A DNA stretch of 64,000 nt from Proteiniphilum acetatigenes DSM 18083 (GCF_000380985.1 NZ_KB905695.1:124001-188000); one strand, 5' to 3'; positions 42,580 through 52,248 are shown, counted from the stretch's first letter. The notes: a model not told the origin generated them from the letters alone. Numbers and translations: made by a program.

Positions 42580-45500
42580 ATGTTTATGAAAAGATTAATT
42601 TACTTTTTATTATGCTTCTTTATCAGCATTGGGTTGGTAAACGCTCAATTAATGCGGACGACAGGTACTGTAATTTCTGCGGACGACAGTGAGCCTGTTA
42701 TAGGTGCTTCTATCATGGTAAAAGGCACTGCTGTTGGGACAGTGACAGACTATGACGGGAAATTCTCTTTAGATCTGCCGGCAGGTGCTCAAACGCTGGT
42801 TATTACTTATGTCGGAATGGTTACACAAGAGGTTCCGGTAAGATCAGTCGTAAATGTAATTATGCAAACCGATACCCGGACTTTGGAAGAAGTGGTGGTA
42901 ACGGCTATGGGGCTTACCCGTGAGAAGAAGTCCCTGGGCTATGCCGTACAGGAGATCAGATCGGATGAACTGACCAAGGCCGGGCAAATGAATATAACCC
43001 AATCGTTGACGGGTAAGATCGCAGGTGTTCATGTGAATACATTCGGGGGAACGGTAGGCGCTTCTTCCCGCATATCTATCCGGGGAAACTCTTCGCTGAG
43101 TGCGAATCAGCAACCACTGATCGTTGTTGACGGAGTACCTATCTCTAATGATACGCAACGTTCCGGCGACAATTATTACAATGGAGTGGACTATGGGTCA
43201 GGATTGAATGATATTAACCCTGAGGATATCGAAAGTATGACAGTACTAAAAGGCGGATCAGCAGCCTTATATGGAATGCGGGCAGGTAACGGTGTTATTT
43301 TAATCACTACCAAATCGGGTTCAAAAGCCAGAGGAGTGGAAATTTCGTATGATGGCAATTTTACGGTCGATCAGATTGCCAATATGCCCCGTTTGCAGAA
43401 TTTATATGGACAGGGATCGGACGGTAGCGAATATGCATGGCAACAGAATCATCCGGAAATGAGTTATGCCGATTATGCTTCCACTTACGGATTTCGCTAT
43501 GTAGATGGAAAAGGAGGAGGAGTAAATGATGGTTACGACGAATCCTGGGGCCCGAGATTGGATATAGGATTAAGTTTACCACAATTTGACAGCCCGGTGA
43601 TTGATGGGGTTCGGCAGCCAACACCGTGGATTTCCCGTCCGGATAATGTGAAGAGTTTTTTCCAGACAGGGACATCACAAAATCATACAATATCAGTTTT
43701 ATCTCAATCGGAAAAAGCAAATATCCGTGCTTCTTTGTCTTACAGAAGCCAGATCGGTACAGTGCCCAATACCGATCAGCAACGTTATAGCGGACAAGTG
43801 AATTCAACCATGACACTCAATAAATATGTGAAGTTCGACTTATCCGCCAATTATACCCGTACGGAAAGTGATAATTTGTTATGGCAGGGTTATGGAGGCG
43901 CTAACCCTATCAATGGTTTGTTTTTATGGTCTGCCCGTCAGATCAACATGCAATCATTGAAAGATAATTGGGCTGAAAAAGATGCCACAGGCGCTTATAC
44001 GTTCTATAACTGGAATTATAACTATCATGTGAATCCGTATTTTAATATTAATGAAAACACGAACAGTTACCAGCGTGATCGTTTCTTTGGAAAAACGTCT
44101 CTTTTTTACGAACCTTTTGATTTTCTAAGATTTGAAGGCCGTCTGGGAATGGATTATTATAACTTAGGACGTTTCGAAAAGCATTATTTTGATTATGGAG
44201 ACTATCCGGAAGGAGGATTCAGTACTTATACGGAAAAGAATTCGGAATTAAATCTTGATTTCATCGCTTATTTCAATAAAAGATTCGGAGATTTTGATAT
44301 TAATGCGTTGGCAGGAGCTAACTATCGTGATCTGAATTGGGAAAGCCGTACACTGGGTGCAAGCAAATTGACGGTATTGGGAGTATATACGATAGGAAAC
44401 CGTAAAGGTGATGCCGCTACCGGTATGGGATACAGCCATATCCGTTCAAATTCTGTGTATGCCAATGCCTCTGTCGGTTGGAGAAGTCAATTGTATGTAG
44501 ACGGGAGTGTCCGGAATGACTGGAGTTCTACCATCCTCGACCCTATTTTTTATCCTTCTATTAGTATGAGTTGGATTCCAACGACATCATTTGAAGGATT
44601 AAAAAATAATGTGTTATCCTTTTTGAAATTCCGTGGAGTTATTGCAGAAATAGGTAACGCCACTTCGGCTTATCGGAGACGTGCAACATACAGCGCTGAT
44701 TCCAATTCATTCAATGGTGTTGCCCAGATGTATTACAGTTATCAATTTCCCAACGAAAATCTGAAACCGGAGAGTATCCTGACAAAAGAAGCAGGTATGG
44801 AAATTAACTTCCTGAATGACCGTATTCGTTTGGATTTGTCTTATTATCATAAAGTGGCAACAAACCAGATTCTTTCTGTATCCACATCAGACGCAATTGG
44901 ATTCAGTTCGATGTTGATCAATGCAGGTAAGATAAGGAGCCGTGGTGTTGAAGTAATGTTGGCAGGTGATATTCTCCGGAATCCGAGAGGACTGAACTGG
45001 ACAACCTCATTCACTTTCTCAAAAGAAAATACAACGGTGCTGGAATTATACCCGGGTGTGAATACTTATGGCATCGGCTGGACGTGGGGAATCCCTACAC
45101 AAGCGAAAGTTGGAGAGCCCTGGGGTGTTCTGGTCGGATCTGCCTACAAACGTTTAGGTTATGATTATGATAACGACGGAAAACCTGATGATGGTTATGA
45201 GGGCCCATTGAAAGGGGCGATCAGGGTAAACCAGGAAGGATTGATGGAGCAGCAGAATACACAGAATATCGGATATATTACCCCCGATTTTATAAGCGGA
45301 TGGCGGAATGAATTTTCGTATAAGAACTGGTCATTGGCTTTTATGCTTGATTTGCGTATGGGCGGTGATATCTGGTCACAATCCATGTCCCATAGTTATG
45401 TTGCCGGAACAGCCAAAGCAACGGTGGATAATAATGTTCGTGAGAATGGGATTACTCTCGGAAAAAACTTTATGGAGAATGAAACTTTCGTTATGCAGGA

Positions 45501-45849
45501 TGAGAGCGGCAATTGGGTTGAAAATAACAAGACAGTGGATGCACAACGTTTCTTTGAAGGAACAGGGATCAGTGAATTCAATGTGTTTGACGGTTCCTAT
45601 TTGAAATTGCGTGAATTTAGTCTGACGTATGTATTTCCAAGTAGTCTTTTGAAGACAAGTGCTATTCGTCGTGCACAAATATCACTGATTGGCTCTAATC
45701 TGGCTCTACTGTGGGTACATAAATCAAATACCTTACGGTTGGATCCGGAAACAGGAGGTGTATCTTCCGATAGTAGAGGACTCGGATTTGAACAGGCTTC
45801 AGTGCCTACCTCACGTAGTTTTGGGATAAAATTAGGTGTTACATTTTAA
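42580..45849 (+). CDS. SusC-like TonB-dependent outer membrane receptor
   Basis: 1,089-residue complete SusC-family transporter. The signal peptide is MFMKRLIYFLLCFFISIGLVNA; ATG 42586 is an equally possible start. The N-terminal regulatory-like domain has GTVISADDSEPVIGASIMVKG and VTDYDGKFSL. A TonB-box-like EEVVVTAMG and the plug follow (QQPLIVVDGVPIS, SMTVLKGGSAALYGMRAGNGVILITTKSG). A long barrel ends in GIKLGVTF with a terminal Phe. With the SusD homologue 15 bp downstream it forms an uptake pair. No enzyme, sigma factor or regulator gene is adjacent, so the ligand (glycan, peptide or other) is unknown. Confidence 0.96.
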   Translation: MFMKRLIYFLLCFFISIGLVNAQLMRTTGTVISADDSEPVIGASIMVKGTAVGTVTDYDGKFSLDLPAGAQTLVITYVGMVTQEVPVRSVVNVIMQTDTRTLEEVVVTAMGLTREKKSLGYAVQEIRSDELTKAGQMNITQSLTGKIAGVHVNTFGGTVGASSRISIRGNSSLSANQQPLIVVDGVPISNDTQRSGDNYYNGVDYGSGLNDINPEDIESMTVLKGGSAALYGMRAGNGVILITTKSGSKARGVEISYDGNFTVDQIANMPRLQNLYGQGSDGSEYAWQQNHPEMSYADYASTYGFRYVDGKGGGVNDGYDESWGPRLDIGLSLPQFDSPVIDGVRQPTPWISRPDNVKSFFQTGTSQNHTISVLSQSEKANIRASLSYRSQIGTVPNTDQQRYSGQVNSTMTLNKYVKFDLSANYTRTESDNLLWQGYGGANPINGLFLWSARQINMQSLKDNWAEKDATGAYTFYNWNYNYHVNPYFNINENTNSYQRDRFFGKTSLFYEPFDFLRFEGRLGMDYYNLGRFEKHYFDYGDYPEGGFSTYTEKNSELNLDFIAYFNKRFGDFDINALAGANYRDLNWESRTLGASKLTVLGVYTIGNRKGDAATGMGYSHIRSNSVYANASVGWRSQLYVDGSVRNDWSSTILDPIFYPSISMSWIPTTSFEGLKNNVLSFLKFRGVIAEIGNATSAYRRRATYSADSNSFNGVAQMYYSYQFPNENLKPESILTKEAGMEINFLNDRIRLDLSYYHKVATNQILSVSTSDAIGFSSMLINAGKIRSRGVEVMLAGDILRNPRGLNWTTSFTFSKENTTVLELYPGVNTYGIGWTWGIPTQAKVGEPWGVLVGSAYKRLGYDYDNDGKPDDGYEGPLKGAIRVNQEGLMEQQNTQNIGYITPDFISGWRNEFSYKNWSLAFMLDLRMGGDIWSQSMSHSYVAGTAKATVDNNVRENGITLGKNFMENETFVMQDESGNWVENNKTVDAQRFFEGTGISEFNVFDGSYLKLREFSLTYVFPSSLLKTSAIRRAQISLIGSNLALLWVHKSNTLRLDPETGGVSSDSRGLGFEQASVPTSRSFGIKLGVTF

Positions 45850-45864
45850 TTAAGGAGAGATCTT

Positions 45865-47316
45865 ATGAAAAATATAATTAAAAAAACAGCTGTATTGATT
45901 GTTTTTGCTGCTATGTTGCTTGCGGGATGTACGGGGTTGTTTGAAGAGATTGATACCAATCCGCTTGCATTAAATGAAGTGCCGCCAACCAATATGCTCG
46001 CCAATGTGTTGCGTTCGACTGCAGAAGAGTTTGGAGGTGAAAAAGATGTGTTCGGTACATTTGCCGGTTATCTCGTGAAAATCCAATATCCTGATGATAT
46101 GAGTGGTTTTACTCCTAATAACAATTCGTATGGTAATAAATGGTATAGATGTTATTATAATAATACACAGTTGAATAAAATGTTGGAGAGTGTACAGGAA
46201 GATGCACAGATTGCATATGTTGCTAAAATATGGCAAATCTATTTATGGCAATATCTGGTAGACGCCTGGGGAGATGTCCCTTATTTTGATGCATTTAAAG
46301 GTGCTGAAGGTATTCTCACTCCTAAATATGACAAGCAGGAGGAAATCTATCCTGATTTGTTGGCACGGCTTAAAACCATTGCCGATGCTATAGCTGCTAA
46401 TCCGGGAAGTGGAGAAATTGGTGACGGGGATTTTATTTATGATGGCGATATAAAAAAGTGGCAGAAGTTCTGTAATTCTCTGCGTTTAAGAATTGCGATG
46501 CGAATCTCCGGTGTTGCTCCCGATTTGGCCAAAAGTACCATAGAAGAAATATGTGGAAATTCTGTAAAGTATCCCTATATTGACGCCAATGATTCCGGAT
46601 GTATTTTCTGGTGGCCGGGTGCTGCTCCCTATGAGGAGATGTGGTATGAAGATGAATCATCCCGTCCTGATAACTTCGGTATATTTGATATTTTGATTAA
46701 TCATTTGAAAGATATGGAAGATCCGCGAATTGGGGTTATCGCTCAACCTGCCAATGACGGAGAATTCCGTGGTTATCAGAATGGTGCTCCAACAGTAGAG
46801 AATTTTTCGACAATCTCGCATATTGGCAGAAAATATGCACTGGATCCTAAAGGCTTTACACCTTTCTATAAAGCGTGCGAATCCTATTTCATTATTGCGG
46901 AGGCTGCAATGTTGGGCTGGAATGTGGGAATGACTGCAGTTCAGGCCTATGAAAAAGCAGTACTGCTTTCAATGGAAGAGAATGATGTGACAACTGCCAA
47001 TGCGAATGCTTATTTAGCAGGAAAGGGAAAGTGGGATAATACCAATGACCGTATCTGGGAAGAGATGTGGGTCGCTTTGTTCAAGGAAAACCATGAAGCG
47101 TGGAGTTTATACCGCAGAACCGGAGTTCCCCGCGATAATTATGTAACTATCCGTTCAATTTATGGAACAGCCCATAATTCACAACCGTTCCGCGCACCTT
47201 ATCGCCAAAATGAATACCTCTATAACAAAGAACAACTGGATGTCGCTTTACAGGGTATTGTTGACTATGGTTGGGGTAAACAACTTTGGTGGGACAAGCG
47301 TACAGGAGTAAAATAG
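45865..47316 (+). CDS. SusD-like outer membrane lipoprotein (SusD_2/RagB type)
   Basis: 483-residue lipoprotein with lipobox MLLAGC (Cys about 22). It opens with TGLFEEIDTNPLALNEVPPT NMLANVL, typical of the SusD-like family 2 rather than classical SusD. Conserved features are IAYVAKIWQIYLWQYLVDAWGDVPYFDA, WQKFCNSLRLRIAMRIS, YFIIAEAAMLGW and EEMWVALFKENHEAWSLYRRTG. The C terminus IVDYGWGKQLWWDKRTGVK is also family-typical. It is paired with the SusC gene just upstream. A bidirectional terminator follows. Confidence 0.93.
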   Translation: MKNIIKKTAVLIVFAAMLLAGCTGLFEEIDTNPLALNEVPPTNMLANVLRSTAEEFGGEKDVFGTFAGYLVKIQYPDDMSGFTPNNNSYGNKWYRCYYNNTQLNKMLESVQEDAQIAYVAKIWQIYLWQYLVDAWGDVPYFDAFKGAEGILTPKYDKQEEIYPDLLARLKTIADAIAANPGSGEIGDGDFIYDGDIKKWQKFCNSLRLRIAMRISGVAPDLAKSTIEEICGNSVKYPYIDANDSGCIFWWPGAAPYEEMWYEDESSRPDNFGIFDILINHLKDMEDPRIGVIAQPANDGEFRGYQNGAPTVENFSTISHIGRKYALDPKGFTPFYKACESYFIIAEAAMLGWNVGMTAVQAYEKAVLLSMEENDVTTANANAYLAGKGKWDNTNDRIWEEMWVALFKENHEAWSLYRRTGVPRDNYVTIRSIYGTAHNSQPFRAPYRQNEYLYNKEQLDVALQGIVDYGWGKQLWWDKRTGVK

Positions 47317-47351
47317 AACCGGTTTATTATTGAATATGTATAGAAATAATG

Positions 47352-47383
47352 AAAGCTGCGGAATAAAATTCGCAGCTTTTATT
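47352..47383. terminator. Bidirectional terminator between convergent SusD-like and NigD-like genes
   Basis: AAAGCTGCG (47352-47360) / CGCAGCTTT (47371-47379) with a T tract on both strands. On the - strand it overlaps the last codon and stop of the NigD-like gene (47379). Confidence 0.75.
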
Positions 47384-47993
47384 TTAATTCCAGTTCAAAT
47401 ATACGTATTCCGGTATAGGTGTTGATAAAAAACCGGAAGGGGACAAGAGAACTGTCTACCTGCTCCCGCAAGTCCGTGAGAAGGAAAGAAGCATACATTA
47501 TCTTGGGATATCCCGGAGGATCATCGTTTGAAGAATGGCTGAAATAGAGATCTACCGATGTGGAAGAATGATCACGGAGCAGTGCCACGCTGTGTGGTTC
47601 TCTAAGGTATTCTATTTCCATGACCAGATTCAGGTAATCTCCGCCGACCCATATACTTTGGATTTTTACCGGATCATCTGAGTAATTTTGCGGGAATCCG
47701 TCCGATTGAATAGTACCTGTAAATATATTAGATACAAAATTAATTTTGATGGCATCTCCCTCCAATGGAATGTAATTGAGAATGACGCGTTGTCCTTCTT
47801 CGCCGGAGTAGTTTTTTACTTCTTCGGGAATAAGCAATCTTCCATTGTCGAGTCTGAAACGGTAGTTTGAGTTTTCTTTTACTACCGTAGCAAATTCCAC
47901 CAGGTAGTCGTCTATCCTTCCCCGATCCTTTTCACATGCGGAAAGAAGGAGAATCAGCAGAAATGCCAAAAGAGTAGCCGTATGACCTCTCAT
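47379..47993 (-). CDS. NigD-like lipoprotein
   Basis: 204-residue lipoprotein whose start is set at ATG 47993 because it opens MRGHTATLLAFLLILLLSAC, a lipoprotein signal with lipobox LLSAC. The body matches the NigD-like family of Bacteroidetes: YLVEFATVVKENSNYRFRLDNGRLLIPEE in the N-terminal OB-like part and VDLYFSHSSNDDPPGYPKIMYASFLL in the C-terminal part. The family is named after the nigABCD bacteriocin-linked locus, but most members have no known role. It lies 8 bp after the acyltransferase gene, at the end of the operon. Confidence 0.82.
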   Translation of the reverse strand: MRGHTATLLAFLLILLLSACEKDRGRIDDYLVEFATVVKENSNYRFRLDNGRLLIPEEVKNYSGEEGQRVILNYIPLEGDAIKINFVSNIFTGTIQSDGFPQNYSDDPVKIQSIWVGGDYLNLVMEIEYLREPHSVALLRDHSSTSVDLYFSHSSNDDPPGYPKIMYASFLLTDLREQVDSSLVPFRFFINTYTGIRIFELELK

Positions 47994-48000
47994 TGTATAA

Positions 48001-49152
48001 TTATTGCGCTTCCAGATGGTTTTTAACTGTATTACCATACATCTCGATCATTTTCTCACGTAGAAAAACATCGTCTCTGTTGGGGATGTCAATTTTCCCG
48101 ATCTGGTCTTGCAGATAGGTATTGAATTTCGACAGATCTCCACCGGTATACTGCGATGAAAACCGTTTGGTACCGGTCATTAAATCGTATGCCACGTAAT
48201 TGAACGGGAAAAAAGTGTAATTACGGTAAATCTCCCGGTCGATAAGTGAGGCCGCCTGTTCAAGTAACTCATTTCTGCCTGTTGTTTCGGGAATGACTTT
48301 GACAGCCTGGTCGATGCAGGTACCGAAACGGAATGTGACACGTCCCTTGAATCCCATGATACCGGTGAACATATTTTCTATGTCATCAGCTTCTGTTTTT
48401 TTGTGTCCCGGATTATCTCGCTTAAGCTGAAACTCTTTGGCTTTGAGATAATCGCATGGGTCCAGTTCATAGGAAATAGAAAGGGGAATAATGTGCAGGT
48501 CTTGTAATGCCTTTCCCGGATCGGAGCTATTGTGCAGAGTGAGCATCTTTAAAAGGCTCACCTGTGTTTTATCGTTCGAATCCTTTGCCCGCCCTTCGCG
48601 TTGTGCAATCCATGCCGGTTGTGCCCTTCGCTTCACCGTATCATGGATATATTCCGAAAGATGTTTTGACACCTCCAGCATCTGGCGTACAGATACACCC
48701 CGTTTTACGATAAAGCTTTTGTTAAGGCGTACCAATTCTTCTATCCACGGGTAGATAAGCAGGTTGTCGCCAATAGCTATCTCTGTGGTAGGTTTATCCT
48801 GATCGACCATAAGCATATTCAGAAAAGCGGCATCCAGTACAATATCACGATGGTTGGAGATAAAAAGGGTTCCTGTGCCTTCGGGAATATTTTCCCATCC
48901 GGCACCACTCATCTCGGTAGTGGTTTTGGCGATCAGTTGCTTCATGGCCGGATAGATGATGTAACGCTGAAAATCGTCCTTGGTCCTGCATTGACTCATG
49001 ATTGCCGTAAACTGTTCCCACGGAAGGGGTTTTATAAAGGTTTCGGCTGCGCGCCTGAAATAACTGTTGGCAATGAGTCTCTCAATCGTCTCCGGAACTT
49101 TGCTGTCGGGAATGGGACTGATATCGTTGAATCGATTCATTGTTTCTGTCAT
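48001..49152 (-). CDS. PlsC-superfamily acyltransferase (glycerol-phosphate/phospholipid type)
   Basis: 383-residue acyltransferase, probably of phospholipid or lipid synthesis and acting at the membrane. The block I motif reads FISNHRDIVLDAAF, i.e. NH with an Asp six positions after the His instead of the common HX4D, with a second Asp two after the His. The block III-like motif is AQREGRAKDSND. It also has HIIPLSISYELDPCDYLKA (block IV region). This form is common in Bacteroidales. It follows ddl by 14 bp and precedes the NigD-like gene, so a role in envelope biogenesis fits. The exact acyl acceptor is unknown. Confidence 0.8.
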   Translation of the reverse strand: MTETMNRFNDISPIPDSKVPETIERLIANSYFRRAAETFIKPLPWEQFTAIMSQCRTKDDFQRYIIYPAMKQLIAKTTTEMSGAGWENIPEGTGTLFISNHRDIVLDAAFLNMLMVDQDKPTTEIAIGDNLLIYPWIEELVRLNKSFIVKRGVSVRQMLEVSKHLSEYIHDTVKRRAQPAWIAQREGRAKDSNDKTQVSLLKMLTLHNSSDPGKALQDLHIIPLSISYELDPCDYLKAKEFQLKRDNPGHKKTEADDIENMFTGIMGFKGRVTFRFGTCIDQAVKVIPETTGRNELLEQAASLIDREIYRNYTFFPFNYVAYDLMTGTKRFSSQYTGGDLSKFNTYLQDQIGKIDIPNRDDVFLREKMIEMYGNTVKNHLEAQ

Positions 49153-49166
49153 AATATTGTTACGGG

Positions 49167-50159
49167 TTAAAAGTATACCTGATTCATTTCTGTTTCTATT
49201 ATCTCAGAGATAATATTTGTCATGGAGAGGCCGGCAGTGTTTACCTGTTGAGGAATAAAACTGGTGGCAGTCATTCCCGGTGTAGTATTCACTTCCAGGA
49301 GAACAGGCTCATTGCCTATCAAGATATAATCGACCCGGATGATCCCTTTCGCACCGATCAGGCGATATATTCTTTCGGTCTCCTCCTGAATAGTCTGGGT
49401 GATTTCTTTGGAAAGCCGCGCGGGGGTAATCTCTTCTACCTGACCATTGTACTTGGCGTCAAAATCGAAAAACTCATTGGTGGTAACTACTTCCGTAAGA
49501 GGTAACACCGTCATTCCTTTATCGGTCTTGAAGCAGCCGCAGGTCACTTCTGTCCCCTGCAGGAAGCTCTCGATGATCACTTCGGGTGCTTCCCGGAAAG
49601 CCTCTTCGACAGCCTTTACGAGTTGAACACTCTCTTTTACTTTGGTGGTGGCAAAACTGGAACCGCCCAGATTGGGTTTTACGAAGACGGGTAATCCCAG
49701 CCTGGAGATGATCTCATTGGGTTGACAGGGATCATTTTTCCGCAGGAGTATTGAATCGGCCACCCTGATTCCGAAGTTTTTCAGGAAACTGTTACAGGTA
49801 AATTTGTTGAACGTCAGCGCTGACGCCAGTACTCCACAGTTAGAGTAGGGGATACCCAGCATATCGAAATAGCCCTGGAGTGTTCCATCTTCGCCGGGAG
49901 TACCGTGGATAGTGATATAGGCGAAATTGAACAGGATACTTCTGCCGTTGCCATCCGTAAAACTGAAATTATTTTTGTCGACCGGATAAAAACAACCCTG
50001 ATCTTCCACTTCCACTTCCCATGAGGTACGGTCTATCCTGACCTTATAGACGTTGTATTTCTCCTTGTCCATAAAGGAGTAAATGCCGGCAGCACTCTTT
50101 TCGGATATCACTATTTCCGAAGAGTAGCCTCCCCACACAATGGCGACATTTTTTTTCAT
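49167..50159 (-). CDS. ddl: D-alanine--D-alanine ligase
   Basis: Cytoplasmic ATP-grasp enzyme that joins two D-Ala for peptidoglycan synthesis. It has 330 residues, slightly longer than E. coli DdlB. The N-terminal domain starts VAIVWGGYSSE, close to the usual GGxSxE motif. ATP-grasp features are FVKPNLGGSSFATTKVKE, VIIESFLQGTEVTCG and GAKGIIRVDYILIGNEPVLLEVNTTPGMT, with the metal-binding Glu and Asn. The last tail (NQVYF) is short. It lies in the - strand operon with rluD upstream and an acyltransferase downstream, usual Bacteroidales synteny. Confidence 0.95.
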   Translation of the reverse strand: MKKNVAIVWGGYSSEIVISEKSAAGIYSFMDKEKYNVYKVRIDRTSWEVEVEDQGCFYPVDKNNFSFTDGNGRSILFNFAYITIHGTPGEDGTLQGYFDMLGIPYSNCGVLASALTFNKFTCNSFLKNFGIRVADSILLRKNDPCQPNEIISRLGLPVFVKPNLGGSSFATTKVKESVQLVKAVEEAFREAPEVIIESFLQGTEVTCGCFKTDKGMTVLPLTEVVTTNEFFDFDAKYNGQVEEITPARLSKEITQTIQEETERIYRLIGAKGIIRVDYILIGNEPVLLEVNTTPGMTATSFIPQQVNTAGLSMTNIISEIIETEMNQVYF

Positions 50160-50187
50160 TATTTCAAGAATTCAAAATTTAAGATTT

Positions 50188-50242
50188 AAAATTCAAGATT
50201 TGGCTTACACCGATTGTTAATTGACACGTCGATTGCTAATTC
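50188..50242 (-). repeat. Dispersed intergenic repeat, partner of 58337-58392
   Basis: Its reverse complement reads GAATTAGCAATCGACG ... GTCAATTAACAATCGG ... GTAAGCCAAATC and matches 58337-58392 at nearly all positions. It lies between rluD and ddl. The spacer 50160-50320 holds no gene. Confidence 0.75.
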
Positions 50243-50290
50243 AGATCCCAAATTCTAAACCGTCAGATTATAAAATTGTTAAATCAACAA

Positions 50291-50317
50291 ACCTTTCCAC
50301 CTTTCCACTTTTTCACC
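50291..50317 (-). repeat. Purine-rich GGTGGAAAGG-type tract downstream of rluD
   Basis: On the - strand it reads GGTGAAAAAGTGGAAAGGTGG, starting 3 bp after the rluD stop at 50321. It is in the same sense orientation as the tracts after fabH, sufE and proB. Confidence 0.7.
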
Positions 50318-50320
50318 GAA

Positions 50321-51397
50321 TCATCTGGCCACACTACTATAGGCTCTCCACTTATCGATGACCGACTGCATATCTTCCGGGATATCGCTTTCAAAATAGA
50401 GCTCTTCTCCTGTGGTAGGATGTACAAAACCTAATGTTTGTGCATGTAGACATTGCCGGGGACAGAGAGCGAAGCAATTGAAAACAAACTGCTTATATTT
50501 CGCGAAATGGGTGCCGCGAAGGATTTCATTACCTCCATAGCGTTCATCATTAAACAATGGATGTCCTATCTGTTTCATGTGAACACGAATCTGGTGTGTA
50601 CGCCCTGTCTCTAACCGGCATTGTACTAATGTTACATAACCGAATCGTTCCAGTACGCTGTAGTGGGTGACAGCCGGTTTGCCGTGATCACCGTCGGGGA
50701 AGACACGCATACGCATACGGTCGTTCGGGTCGCGCCCGATATTACCCTCTATTGTTCCGTGGTCGTCCGCCGGATTCCCCCATACCAAAGCGGCATACAT
50801 ACGCTTTGTCTCTTTACGGAAAAACTGTCCGGAGAGGTTTGTTTTGGCCTCAGGGGTTTTGGCTACCAGCAGCAGGCCTGACGTATCTTTATCGATCCTG
50901 TGTACCAGACCCAGTCTCGGATCATCCATGTTACGGATATTATCCCGGTTCAGATGATATGCTACTGCGTTGACCAGGGTCCCGGTATAATTTCCGTGAC
51001 CGGGGTGTACTACCATGCCGGCGGGTTTATTGATCACCATCAGAACATCATCTTCATAGACAATGTTAAGCGGGATATCTTCAGGTATGATCTCCAGTTC
51101 GCGTTTGGGACGATCCATCACGATAGAGATCACATCGAGCGGTTTTACCTTGTAACTCGATTTTACCGGTTGCCCGTTCACCAGGATACAATCAGCTTCG
51201 GCTGCTTGTTGAATACGGTTTCTGGAAATCCCTTCTATCCTGACAGACAGAAATTTATCGATTCGCAGCATATTTTGTCCCTTATCTGCTACAAACCGAA
51301 AATGTTCGAATTTCTGATTTTCGTCCCGGGACCCTTCTACTATTCCATCGTCATCCTCAGATAAAAAATCGATGTCGTCCAAATTCTGTTCCGTCAC
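50321..51397 (-). CDS. rluD: Large-subunit pseudouridine synthase of the RluD family
   Basis: 358-residue RluA/RluD-family synthase, which makes pseudouridines in helix 69 of 23S rRNA. An N-terminal S4-like domain is present (DKFLSVRIEGISRNRIQQAAEADCILVNGQPVKSSYKVKPLDVISI). The catalytic motif is GLVHRIDKDTSGLLLVAKT, with the active Asp in HRIDKDTSG. Further on are RLETGRTHQIRVHMKQIGHPLFND and HAQTLGFVHP. It begins 10 bp after the PASTA gene. Confidence 0.95.
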   Translation of the reverse strand: MTEQNLDDIDFLSEDDDGIVEGSRDENQKFEHFRFVADKGQNMLRIDKFLSVRIEGISRNRIQQAAEADCILVNGQPVKSSYKVKPLDVISIVMDRPKRELEIIPEDIPLNIVYEDDVLMVINKPAGMVVHPGHGNYTGTLVNAVAYHLNRDNIRNMDDPRLGLVHRIDKDTSGLLLVAKTPEAKTNLSGQFFRKETKRMYAALVWGNPADDHGTIEGNIGRDPNDRMRMRVFPDGDHGKPAVTHYSVLERFGYVTLVQCRLETGRTHQIRVHMKQIGHPLFNDERYGGNEILRGTHFAKYKQFVFNCFALCPRQCLHAQTLGFVHPTTGEELYFESDIPEDMQSVIDKWRAYSSVAR

Positions 51398-51407
51398 AAG
51401 TAATCTG

Positions 51408-52073
51408 TTAGAAAAATGAATCGTCTATTGCCCCGTCGTTTCCCGATTGAAGGCTATTGCCGTTGCCTATCCGTTCAGGCGGTACGATGTATTCATTATC
51501 GATCCTTAATGAGTCGGCAAGTACTCCGCTGGTAACAACCAGTGTAAGTGCCGAACCGGCAGGGATCTTTTCTTCGGGGGCCAGTCTTTTACCCCGGTAT
51601 TCCACAGCTACCACCAGACCGGAGTATTCTGCCGGTACCTCCTGGATCGAGAGCTGGGTGAATCCCATTGAATTGAGTAGCGCAGAGGCCTGACGGATAG
51701 AGTAGTCCGTTAATTCCGGTATGGCAATCATCTGAGGATTCTTGGCGTAAATCGTCAAATAGATGGCGCGTCCCTCCTTCACTTTATTTCCGGCTTTGGG
51801 CCTCTGATCAATGATTGCTCCCGGTACGGCATCGCGCTGATAAATAGAGTCCACGATCTCGGCGTGTAGACCTTTGGCTCTGAGGATAGTATTTGCTTCT
51901 TCTATCTGGAGGCTTTCCAATGAAGGCACAACCACATTTTGTCCGTGTCTTGTATAAACGTTCAGTAATAGCAATGCCAGCACGACAAGCAGTACACCGC
52001 ATACTATAATCATCAGCAGGTTTTTTATAATGTTGTTGCTGAGGATAGATTTTTTAGTTTGTTTTTTACTCAT
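51408..52073 (-). CDS. Membrane-anchored PASTA-domain protein
   Basis: 221-residue inner-membrane protein. I set the start at ATG 52073 (MSKKQTKKS); an upstream ATG at 52115 is possible but adds a non-homologous extension. One transmembrane helix lies at about 20-42 (LLMIIVCGVLLVVLALLLLNV). Three PASTA-type repeats follow in the periplasm: about 50-115 (VVVPSLESLQIEEANTILRAKGL), 120-185 (MIAIPELTDYSIRQASALLNSMG) and a short third. PASTA domains bind peptidoglycan; the kinase that often carries them is absent. It is the first gene of the - strand envelope operon. Confidence 0.85.
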   Translation of the reverse strand: MSKKQTKKSILSNNIIKNLLMIIVCGVLLVVLALLLLNVYTRHGQNVVVPSLESLQIEEANTILRAKGLHAEIVDSIYQRDAVPGAIIDQRPKAGNKVKEGRAIYLTIYAKNPQMIAIPELTDYSIRQASALLNSMGFTQLSIQEVPAEYSGLVVAVEYRGKRLAPEEKIPAGSALTLVVTSGVLADSLRIDNEYIVPPERIGNGNSLQSGNDGAIDDSFF

Positions 52074-52200
52074 AACAATCGAGCGTATAAGTGTATAAGC
52101 ATATACGGGATACAAAAGTACAAAAAATAATGAGAGTGGGAGAGCAGAGATATAGAAAAAGAAAAGTGAAGGTGCAGGCAGAGGTATGCAGGGAAAAACA

Positions 52201-52234
52201 AAAAACAGGAATAGAATTGCCTATTCCTGTTTTT
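52201..52234 (-). terminator. Rho-independent terminator after rpmH
   Basis: Perfect 14-bp inverted repeat, AAAAACAGGAATAG (52201-52214) / CTATTCCTGTTTTT (52221-52234), with loop AATTGC. T's follow on both strands. It ends rpmH and isolates it from the PASTA operon. Confidence 0.88.
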
Positions 52235-52248
52235 TAAAGATAATGTCT

